A stretch of 51,910 bases of DNA from Prosthecobacter sp. Its GTDB lineage: Bacteria; Verrucomicrobiota; Verrucomicrobiia; Verrucomicrobiales; Verrucomicrobiaceae. Positions 44,845-51,910 of the stretch are shown here, piece after piece. A model generated the notes under the pieces. That model saw nothing but the letters and a program-made list of their open reading frames with translations, did no database searches and had not been told where the DNA came from. Position 1 is the stretch's first letter. Every line of letters starts with the position of its first letter. The position numbers and the translations under genes are program-made. The stretch lies in NCBI RefSeq assembly GCF_014879935.1, contig NZ_JACSRD010000208.1, forward strand, positions 1-51,910, given 5' to 3'.

Positions 44845-44862
44845 CCTCCCCCTCTTGCCAAC

Positions 44863-46701
44863 ATGAAAAACCATCTTCTGACCTTCCTGACGATGCTTTG
44901 TGCCGTGACCGGAGCACCCGGTGCGGATGTGCAGTTTGTGAAGGGAAAAGCGAGCGCACCACAAGGGGCGCAGTTGCAGCCCGGAGACACCTTTGCCACG
45001 CGAAACAAGAGCCAGTCCCAGGTGGGCATGAAGAAATCGTTTTTCCGTGTGGGGTCAGATTCGCAGGTCCGGCTGGACAAGGGACAGAAGATTGTGATGG
45101 AGAAAGGCGTGATGCTGGTGGGCAGCGATCCCGGGCGCGGGCGGGAGACCGTGGAGGTGAATGTGCCGGGCTACCGGATGAAGGTGCGCGGCTCGGTACA
45201 GATCGCCTACTATCCAGGGCAATACCTGAAAGTGACGGTGCTGGAAGGAAAGGTAACCGTAGCGCTGCAATCGCTGGCGGGTGAGTTTGAGGAACTGGAA
45301 CCGGGCCAGATGCTGATCATCAACCCGAGCGACAAACGCCTGCCGGAACCCGTGGAAGTGGATCTAAGCCGGATCATCGCGACGTCCCAACTGATCACCT
45401 CCCCCCTGGGTTCGCCCAGCACCAAGGGGCTGATGGACGCCGCCTCAGGCGCGCAGGGCGGAGATGGCAATCTTTCTCGCACTCCTCTGGTGTTCACGGG
45501 GGCCTCGCCAGACATGTATCTGGTGGATAACGCTGCCCGCGGGCGGGTGATGGATGAGGAACGCTCGGTGTTCCAACTGGTGAACGATCTGGCAGATTCC
45601 AGCGCGAACGTGGCACAGAAGACTTATGCGGATGGACTGTCCTACACGTCTTTTCCCTTTCCAGCGACAGAGCCTAGCATCCTCATGACGCGCACAGGAG
45701 CCAAGACGAAGGAGCTGACGGTCCTTTTGACGAGTGCCGTGGATGATTTTGGCGGGTATCTCGCCCCCGCTGAGTTGCATGGCACCATCCGGGCGGATGC
45801 CGACCTTTTCAGCGCCGTGGCAGGGAAAAAGCTAGTCTTTGAGACGCAGGAATTCGGAGTGGATCCTTTCAATGATTATTCATTGCAACTAGCGGCAGGC
45901 ACGGACCTGCAGACGCCTTCGGAGGTTGGGATCGGCCTCCGCGGTGCCCTGGGGGTGACTGGCACAAACGCGACGGTGCAGGCCGGGAACGCCACACACC
46001 CGGACGAGGTTCTCGAAATTCGTGCCACCGAGCGGGACATCTCGTTCACTCAGAGCACCCTGACTGCTTACACTGTGACACTGGCAGGCAGCACTGTGAA
46101 TACCGGGCCGGAACAGCAGATCACCCTGGACCAGACAACGGTGACAGGCCGGAACACGGTGACGGTGGGTGCCCTGGAGTCACGGACACGTGTCACGCTG
46201 CAGAATTCGACTCAACTGGCTGCATTGCTCAGTCACCTCACGGTGCAATCCAAGGGAGCGCCAGTCACCCTCGACGGCTCGACGCTGACTGCGGAGGCCA
46301 ATCTGACCGTGGATGCCATGGATGCCACCGACCCAGGAGCCAACGGGCTGGTAACACTGAAAAACGCCAGCTTGTCCGCAGATGTCATCCGGGTGCGCAG
46401 CTCAGTAGCCGGAGGCACCGGGCTTTTGATCGATGGAGGAACCTTCAATGCGGATTCCCTGCTGAAATTTTACTCCGCAGGGGCCTCCTCGGTGCTCTTC
46501 CGCGGAGATGTGACGGTAAACAGCCCGCATGCGATTTTTGCGGGTCAGACAGTGCAGGTGGAGGCGGGGGGCAGTGTGAACGTGAGCGGACAGGCAGACA
46601 TTTACTCGAACAACCACCTGTACAACTCGGCTGGTTTCGGAACTATTTCGGCAGGCGGCGGATTGCAGTCCCTTCCTTTGTCCTCGGCACCAGGATTTTA
46701 G
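44863..46701 (+). CDS. Secreted FecR-domain protein with repetitive beta-rich C-terminus
   Basis: A 612-residue protein with a signal peptide (MKNHLLTFLTMLCAVTGAPG). Residues about 25-150 form a FecR-like domain: VQFVKGKASAPQGAQLQPGD, SFFRVGSDSQVRLDKGQKIVM, then YLKVTVLEGKVTVALQ and ELEPGQMLIINP, all typical of the FecR fold. Residues about 190-330 are a mixed region. About 380-612 are short, Thr/Ser/Asn/Val-rich repeats (for example TVTLAGSTVNTGPEQQITLDQTTV and TVTVGALES) suggestive of a beta-helix. It is exported and may decorate the cell surface with the barrel protein. FecR domains elsewhere regulate sigma factors, but here no sigma gene is nearby. Confidence 0.8.
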   Translation: MKNHLLTFLTMLCAVTGAPGADVQFVKGKASAPQGAQLQPGDTFATRNKSQSQVGMKKSFFRVGSDSQVRLDKGQKIVMEKGVMLVGSDPGRGRETVEVNVPGYRMKVRGSVQIAYYPGQYLKVTVLEGKVTVALQSLAGEFEELEPGQMLIINPSDKRLPEPVEVDLSRIIATSQLITSPLGSPSTKGLMDAASGAQGGDGNLSRTPLVFTGASPDMYLVDNAARGRVMDEERSVFQLVNDLADSSANVAQKTYADGLSYTSFPFPATEPSILMTRTGAKTKELTVLLTSAVDDFGGYLAPAELHGTIRADADLFSAVAGKKLVFETQEFGVDPFNDYSLQLAAGTDLQTPSEVGIGLRGALGVTGTNATVQAGNATHPDEVLEIRATERDISFTQSTLTAYTVTLAGSTVNTGPEQQITLDQTTVTGRNTVTVGALESRTRVTLQNSTQLAALLSHLTVQSKGAPVTLDGSTLTAEANLTVDAMDATDPGANGLVTLKNASLSADVIRVRSSVAGGTGLLIDGGTFNADSLLKFYSAGASSVLFRGDVTVNSPHAIFAGQTVQVEAGGSVNVSGQADIYSNNHLYNSAGFGTISAGGGLQSLPLSSAPGF

Positions 46702-46902
46702 CTTGGCGGACGGTCCGGAAACTTTTTGCGTAATGAACCGGGGCGGAGTGGCTAACAGGAGGCTGGCAGCCTTATAGGCCGCCCCTCCGCGCGGCACAAC
46801 CTCACGATGGGAGCAAATAGGGCTTGCCGCCCATAAGTTTTTCTGGCGTACAATTGCCTCAATTCTCTAGTTTAAGCATCATCTTTTCAAAATTGATCCG
46901 TC

Positions 46903-49900
46903 ATGTTCAGTGTTACCCGACAGTTAGGAGTTATTGCGCTGCTGTGGACGGCTTTCGGTGATGAATCCGCCTCTTTGCTGGCCCAAACCGCCCAAACGAT
47001 CACGTTTGAGCAACCACCGCCGAAATTGCCCACAGCGGCACCATTTGCGCTCTCTGCGACGGCATCCAGTGGCCTGCCGGTGAGTTTTGAGGTCGTGGCA
47101 GGGCCAGCGACGGTCTCCGGGGCTACGGTGACACTGACGGGAGCACCGGGCGGAGTAACGCTGAAGGCGAGCCAGGCTGGAAATGGGAGCTTTTTGCCTG
47201 CGGCGGATGAATACCGGAGTTTTGTGGTAGCGACAGGGTTTCAGAGTTTCACCAAGGTGGTGAGCAGCCAGGCAGCAGTCCATACGCTCGCGATCCGAGC
47301 GGACGGAACTCTGTGGACGTGGGGAGATAACGGAAGCAACCGATTGGGAGACACAGGAACATCACGCTACACACCAACACAGATCGGTGTGGCGACGAAT
47401 TGGACGGATTTGGCTGCTGGTGGTGCCCATTCTTTGGGCTTGCGGGCTGATGGCAGTCTCTGGGCCTGGGGAAATAATTCCAACGGCAGATTGGGGGATG
47501 GAACGACGACTACGCGCAGCGTGCCGACCCAGATCGGAAGTGGCTCGACCTGGACTGTAATATCGGCTGGAAACGACCATTCGGCAGCGGTGCGGTCTGA
47601 TGGGACACTCTGGGTGTGGGGCTGGAATGGAAATGGTCAACTCGGGGATGGGACGACGACGCAAAGCATTACGATGAAGCAGGTGGGGACAGCGACAAAT
47701 TGGCGGTTTGTGGCATGCGGTGAAGCTTACACGCTGGCTATCAATACCAGTAACGAACTGTGGGCTTGGGGGAACAATGGAAACGGTCGGCTGGGCATAG
47801 GCAACACGACCCAGCAGCTCTCTCCCGTGCGAGTGGGTACTGCGGCGGACTGGAGCGTGGTAAGTGCTGGCAATGCGAGTGCAGCCGGTCTGCGTACGGA
47901 CGGCAAATTGTATGCCTGGGGTTGGAATGGATTTGGGCAAATCGGGGACGGCACACTCACACAGCGGACCTCACCCGTGCAGATTGCCACTGGAGTAACA
48001 TGGTCGTCAGTAGCCTGCGGAAACGGATTCACGACGGCCCGGAGGCCAGATGGGAGCATCTGGGCATGGGGGAACAATTCTCAAGGCCATCTGGCCGATG
48101 GGACACGCACCCCACGCAGCAGTCCTACAAGAATTGGCACGGCAAATGACTGGACCGCCGTCATGGCGGGAAGCAATCACCTGCTGGCCAGCAGAAGCGA
48201 CGGCTCGGTCTGGGTGTCGGGTCATTCGAGTGGTATGCCAGGGGTGTTGCCAAAAAATTTGGCACTCGCGGCCGTAGGCACTGGAGAAGTGAGCCTGCTT
48301 ACAGGGGGAAATGACACCGTGCATTATTTGAGTTCCGACAACAAAATATGGGGTTGGGGGAGCAACGGTAGCGGTGGGGTCGGTGATGGAACCACCGTGG
48401 ACAAATACTCCCCAGTGCAGATCGGTTCAGCGAGCGACTGGGTACGAGTGAGTGACGGCACGAGCGGATTCAGTCTAGCGATCAAGAACGTTGGTGAACT
48501 CTGGGCTTGGGGCATCAACGGAAATGGACAGTTGGGACTCAATGACACGAGCAACCGCAGCACCCCTGTGCGGGTGGGAACGGCGTCCGATTGGGTTCGG
48601 GTCAGCGCGGGTTCCAGCCACGGCCTGGCAATCAAGGGTGGCGAACTATGGGCCTGGGGACTGAATTCGAATTCCCAACTCGGCGATGGCACGACGACTC
48701 AGCGCAATGCGCCCGTGCGGATCGGCTCGGACACGGACTGGTCAGAGGTGTTTGCAGGTTACACTTCCTCCTACGCGATCAAGAATGATGGCTCACTCTG
48801 GGCCTGGGGGTCCAATTCCGACGGGCGACTCGGGGATGGTAGCGGAGTAACACAAAGCGCTCCGGTGCGTGTGGGCACGGATAATGATTGGCTCAAAATC
48901 TCGGCGAGCAATCATGTGATAGCACAGAAAACGGATGGCTCCATTTGGAGTTGGGGTTGGAACGGTGGTGGTCAGCTGGGCAGTGGAAACACGACAAGCC
49001 GGAGCCTGCCTGTGCAGGTGGGCACCGCCACGGACTGGACTCAAATCCATGCTGGCAATGTGCACTCGGCGCTGATCAAGTCAGACGGTTCTTTCTGGGT
49101 CTGCGGGCAAGGTCTCTACGGGCAGCTCGGCATGAGTGCACCAGCAAACGTGACGAGCCTAACTCAGGTGGGTAGTGACAAAAGGTGGAGATTGGCCGCA
49201 GGTGCCAATGCGTGGACGCTTGCGACACGCTCCGACCAGACGCTTTGGGGGGCTGGGCCGAATTCTTTTGCCAGACTGCTGGGGGCGGGACGAAACCCCA
49301 CGGTTTTGGCCCCGGTCCTGCCACAGCTCCAAGCGCAGACGGTCTCAGTGCCGATGGCGGTGTCGATTCATGGCCCGGCAGTGCGGGCAACAGCCAGCAG
49401 TGGCCTTCCAGCACGTGTGGATCTGATTTCCGGCCCGGCGACAGTCAGTGGTGACTCAATCACGGCCACTGGAGCGGGAACAATTGAGGTTTCCGTTTCT
49501 CAGGCGGGGGATGACTCAGCATGGAATGCCGTGGTGCCCACGGTTTTCACATTAACGGTCAATAATGCGCTCACACTGAGCTTTTCGGCCGCTGGTGGAA
49601 TCGGACACACCGAGGAGGGATTCAACGCAGGTACTTCAAGCCTTACTTCGACGCTGAGTTATGCGCCGACTGTCGGCGACGTGCTCACGGTGGTGAACAA
49701 TACAGGCTCCAGCGCGATCACGGGCACGTTTCCGGGGCTGCCGCAGGGGGCATTCTACTCCATGACATTCGGAGGCAGCAGTTACGCCTTCCAGATCAGC
49801 TACACGGGCGGTGACGGAAATGACATCACGCTGACCTGCCTCGAACCGGCTGAGATTGCGCTGGAGCAGCCAGCCGGGACCACGCGGCCGGACGGAGCGC

Positions 49901-51910
49901 CTATTGGGTTTGGGACGATAGCCCTGGGGTCAACGGTGACACGCAGTTTCACGGTGAAAAACACCGGAACGGGCACGCTGACCATCACGGGTATCACGCT
50001 CGACGGGGTGGCGGCGGGGGATTACACCGCTGGCACGCCAGCGACCTCCACCGTGGCGACTGGGGGCAGCACCACCTTTGATGTGACCTTCAATCCTGTG
50101 ACCGCAGGTGCGCGGAATGCGGTGTTGCATGTGCTCAGCAGTGATGCGGACGAGGCTTCCTATGAAATCGTCCTGGTGGGTGTGTGCTCCGGTCCGGCGA
50201 GTCCCTTGAGCCTCGTGCAGGATATCAATCAGGTGGGGAATACTGGCTATTCGAGCGGAGGAGCGCTATTCAACGGTACCTACTACCTGCCGCGGACCAC
50301 GCTTGAGCAAGGCACCGAACTCTGGAAGACGGATGGCACACTCGACAGCACTCTTTTGGTCAGAGACATTGCGAGCGGCACTACTGGCAGCAATCCGGCC
50401 AATTTTGTCGCGGCAGGGCAGTGGTTGTACTTTGCCGCTTTTGACAGTAGCAATGGCACCGAGTTGTGGAAAACCGATGGGACCTCAGCGGGCACCAGTT
50501 TGGTACTCAACATCAATGTCGGCTCCAGCAACTCCAACCCGGCGAACCTGACAGCGGCCGGAAACGTGATTTTCTTCACCGCCACTGACACCACCAGCAA
50601 CGGAGCCGAACTTTGGAAAAGCGACGGCACAGCCGCAGGGACGGTGATGGTCCAAAACATCCATCCGACGGTGAATAGCAGCTCTTCACCATCCAACCTG
50701 ACTTACTTCAATGGCAGCCTGATTTTCACCGCCAACAACGGCACCAACGGCACCGAAATCTGGAAAAGTGACGGCACCAACGCGGGCACGGCCATCCTGA
50801 AGGACATCAATTCCGGCGCATCGAGCTCCTCGCCGGCCAACTTCACGGTGGTGGGCAGCACGCTGTTTTTCACGGCTACGGACCCCACGAACGGCACGGA
50901 GCTTTGGATGACGGACGGCACCACCGCTGGCACGATCCTGGTCAAGGACATCAATGCGGGCACCGCAGCCAGTTCACCCGGGTTTTTGCGAAATCTCAAC
51001 GGAACGCTGGTGTTCCGGGCAACTACAGCCACCCAGGGGAACGAGCTTTGGAAGAGTGACGGAACTCTCGCTGGAACGGTGCAGGTGAAGGACATTCTCT
51101 CAGGCACTTCCAGTTCCAACCCGTCCAGTTTGACGGTGATTGGCAGCCAGGTGTTTTTTGCTGCCACGGGTCCATCAACTGGCACGGAACTATGGGCCAG
51201 TGACGGCACGGATGCGGGCACGGCCCAGGTGAAGGACATCCTCGCAGGCGGCACCGGCTCTTTCCCGACCGCCCTGCTGGCTTTTGGCAGCCAGCTTCTG
51301 TTTTATGCCAACGACGGCACGAATGGGCTCGAGCTGTGGAGAAGCGATGGCACCGAAGCGGGCACGACGCTGGTCAAAGACATCCAGGTCGGCAGCAGCA
51401 ATTCAAACGTGTCGAACATGGCCGCCATTCCTGGGGGTCTGGCCGTGTTTGCAGCCACGGACGGCGTCCATGGTCAGGAGCTTTGGCGGACGGACGGCAC
51501 CACGGGCGGCACCTACATGCTGGGGGACACGTTCATTGGCACGGGAGGCTCCAGCATCGGGAACCTGCGTGCCTTCAACGGCGGGCTGATGTTCAGCGCT
51601 TCAAACGGCCTGCTGGGACTCGAACTCTGGCAGAGCGATGGCACCCATACAGGCACACAGATCATCAAAGACATCAATCCCGGCAGCAATTCGTCCGCTC
51701 CGTCGAGTTGGGTCCTGATGGACGGAAAGTACTATTTCGCGGCTGGAGATTCAGCCTCGGGCACGGAGCTCTGGAGCACGGATGGCACAGCGGTGGGCAC
51801 CACGCAGGTGAAAGACATCTTTACCGGCTCCACCAGTTCCTCACCGTCGAATCTCACTGTCCTAGGCAACACTTTGTACTTCACCGCCAACACCAGTGCG
51901 GCCGACCGCG
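46903..51910 (+). CDS. Giant secreted RCC1-repeat and ELWxxDGT-repeat protein (partial, 3' end outside window)
   Basis: The frame is open from the ATG at 46903 to the window end (at least 1669 residues). It begins with a signal-peptide-like stretch (MFSVTRQLGVIALLW up to about ASLLAQ). A SSGLPVSF/GPATVSG beta-sandwich domain comes next. About 14 RCC1-like repeats follow (residues about 127-800; core LWxWGxNxxGxLGDG, some degenerate), then a second copy of the SSGLP-type domain (about 806-886) and a TGGDGNDITL block. A choice-of-anchor-D-like domain is at about 980-1096, and at least 11 ELWxxDGT repeats run from about 1137 on. It is expected on the cell surface, as a propeller-bearing adhesin or glycan-binding protein. 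RCC1 repeats fold as seven-bladed propellers, so about 14 would give two. Confidence 0.85.
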   Translation, partial: MFSVTRQLGVIALLWTAFGDESASLLAQTAQTITFEQPPPKLPTAAPFALSATASSGLPVSFEVVAGPATVSGATVTLTGAPGGVTLKASQAGNGSFLPAADEYRSFVVATGFQSFTKVVSSQAAVHTLAIRADGTLWTWGDNGSNRLGDTGTSRYTPTQIGVATNWTDLAAGGAHSLGLRADGSLWAWGNNSNGRLGDGTTTTRSVPTQIGSGSTWTVISAGNDHSAAVRSDGTLWVWGWNGNGQLGDGTTTQSITMKQVGTATNWRFVACGEAYTLAINTSNELWAWGNNGNGRLGIGNTTQQLSPVRVGTAADWSVVSAGNASAAGLRTDGKLYAWGWNGFGQIGDGTLTQRTSPVQIATGVTWSSVACGNGFTTARRPDGSIWAWGNNSQGHLADGTRTPRSSPTRIGTANDWTAVMAGSNHLLASRSDGSVWVSGHSSGMPGVLPKNLALAAVGTGEVSLLTGGNDTVHYLSSDNKIWGWGSNGSGGVGDGTTVDKYSPVQIGSASDWVRVSDGTSGFSLAIKNVGELWAWGINGNGQLGLNDTSNRSTPVRVGTASDWVRVSAGSSHGLAIKGGELWAWGLNSNSQLGDGTTTQRNAPVRIGSDTDWSEVFAGYTSSYAIKNDGSLWAWGSNSDGRLGDGSGVTQSAPVRVGTDNDWLKISASNHVIAQKTDGSIWSWGWNGGGQLGSGNTTSRSLPVQVGTATDWTQIHAGNVHSALIKSDGSFWVCGQGLYGQLGMSAPANVTSLTQVGSDKRWRLAAGANAWTLATRSDQTLWGAGPNSFARLLGAGRNPTVLAPVLPQLQAQTVSVPMAVSIHGPAVRATASSGLPARVDLISGPATVSGDSITATGAGTIEVSVSQAGDDSAWNAVVPTVFTLTVNNALTLSFSAAGGIGHTEEGFNAGTSSLTSTLSYAPTVGDVLTVVNNTGSSAITGTFPGLPQGAFYSMTFGGSSYAFQISYTGGDGNDITLTCLEPAEIALEQPAGTTRPDGAPIGFGTIALGSTVTRSFTVKNTGTGTLTITGITLDGVAAGDYTAGTPATSTVATGGSTTFDVTFNPVTAGARNAVLHVLSSDADEASYEIVLVGVCSGPASPLSLVQDINQVGNTGYSSGGALFNGTYYLPRTTLEQGTELWKTDGTLDSTLLVRDIASGTTGSNPANFVAAGQWLYFAAFDSSNGTELWKTDGTSAGTSLVLNINVGSSNSNPANLTAAGNVIFFTATDTTSNGAELWKSDGTAAGTVMVQNIHPTVNSSSSPSNLTYFNGSLIFTANNGTNGTEIWKSDGTNAGTAILKDINSGASSSSPANFTVVGSTLFFTATDPTNGTELWMTDGTTAGTILVKDINAGTAASSPGFLRNLNGTLVFRATTATQGNELWKSDGTLAGTVQVKDILSGTSSSNPSSLTVIGSQVFFAATGPSTGTELWASDGTDAGTAQVKDILAGGTGSFPTALLAFGSQLLFYANDGTNGLELWRSDGTEAGTTLVKDIQVGSSNSNVSNMAAIPGGLAVFAATDGVHGQELWRTDGTTGGTYMLGDTFIGTGGSSIGNLRAFNGGLMFSASNGLLGLELWQSDGTHTGTQIIKDINPGSNSSAPSSWVLMDGKYYFAAGDSASGTELWSTDGTAVGTTQVKDIFTGSTSSSPSNLTVLGNTLYFTANTSAADR
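47281..49300 (+). repeat. About 14 RCC1-like protein repeats
   Basis: Each unit is about 50 residues (about 150 bases) and has the core D-G-x-L-W-x-W-G-x-N-x-x-G-x-L-G-D-G followed by a Thr-rich linker and a short V-x-A-G-x-x-H-S-like turn. Unit 7 (near 48211) keeps VWVSGHSS but has lost the G-x-L-G-D-G part, and the last unit (LWGAGPNSFARLLGAG) is also degenerate. The regular spacing supports a beta-propeller. Confidence 0.85.
50317..51910 (+). repeat. ELWxxDGT repeats, at least 11 units
   Basis: The motif Glu-Leu/Ile-Trp-x-x-Asp-Gly-Thr recurs with Glu codons at 50317, 50461, 50608, 50755, 50899, 51043, 51187, 51331, 51478, 51622 and 51766. The spacing is 144 or 147 bases (48-49 residues). 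Between motifs each unit carries A-G-T-x-x-V-K-D-I and S-S-x-P-x-x-L. The array runs to the end of the window and is probably longer. Confidence 0.9.

Noticed and set aside
46702..46902. Possible terminator or promoter between the FecR gene and the giant repeat protein
   Set aside because: Short palindromes (for example cgga-cgg-tccg near 46709) are present but weak and without a convincing T tract or promoter boxes, so no feature is called.
1..51910. tRNA, rRNA, CRISPR, transposase or integrase genes
   Set aside because: No cloverleaf-like or rRNA-like sequence, direct-repeat array or recognisable mobile-element protein was seen. The protein repeats at 47281-51910 are coding repeats, not CRISPR.

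Overview
The window looks like chromosomal DNA of a Gram-negative, fairly GC-rich bacterium, most likely a Verrucomicrobiota member of the Prosthecobacter/Verrucomicrobium type. This is inferred from an orphan prepilin-like gene, many FkbM methyltransferases, an acetyl-xylan-esterase-like secreted hydrolase, giant RCC1/ELWxxDGT surface proteins and outer-membrane beta-barrels. No rRNA, tRNA, CRISPR array or insertion sequence was seen, so the taxonomic call is an inference.

Region 1 (1-2138) holds about 500 bases with no convincing gene (including a 12-C run), a small prepilin-like gene on the minus strand, and a plus-strand GT4 glycosyltransferase. The GT4 gene converges on, and overlaps, the end of the large cluster. 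Region 2 (2080-27595) is a 25-kb, entirely minus-strand surface-polysaccharide cluster. In transcription order it runs: Wzm-type permease, Wzt-type ATPase with a C-terminal sugar-recognition domain, an FkbM methyltransferase, two tandem GT11 fucosyltransferase-like genes, two tandem FkbM methyltransferases, a GT2, an OafA-type acyltransferase with SGNH domain, a SAM methyltransferase, an SDR epimerase, a methyltransferase-GT2 fusion, a second SAM methyltransferase, a polytopic membrane protein, another FkbM gene, a second OafA/SGNH acyltransferase, a short acyltransferase-3, a GT-C-like membrane protein, a polyprenyl-phosphate GT2, another acyltransferase-3, a GT4 and a GT2. Many genes are coupled by short overlaps. 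The picture is ABC-transporter-dependent synthesis and export of a heavily decorated (fucosylated, methylated, acylated) O-antigen or capsule.

Region 3 (27741-37455) carries a GbsR/MarR-type regulator and further glycan genes on both strands. These are a GT4, a GT39-like membrane glycosyltransferase, a plus-strand operon (HlpA-like GT, pyruvyltransferase-like protein, GT9 heptosyltransferase-like protein) with ATGA overlaps, an FkbM/SAM methyltransferase pair, and a TuaH-like GT. Region 4 (37522-39927) is a divergent pair: a secreted AXE1-type esterase and a membrane-anchored phosphodiester-glycosidase (DUF2233/NAGPA) protein.

Region 5 (39951-43782) is a two-gene unit: a 66-residue helical protein and a 1215-residue soluble FtsK/SpoIIIE-like ATPase. 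The ATPase has a coiled-coil N-terminus and apparently three tandem ATPase modules, of which only the middle one keeps canonical Walker motifs. It resembles a stripped-down type VII secretion-like motor with a WXG100-like partner, and is the least understood system here. Region 6 (43870-51910) reads on the plus strand: an outer-membrane beta-barrel, a FecR-domain secreted protein, and a giant secreted protein with about 14 RCC1 repeats, a choice-of-anchor-D-like domain and at least 11 ELWxxDGT repeats that runs off the window.
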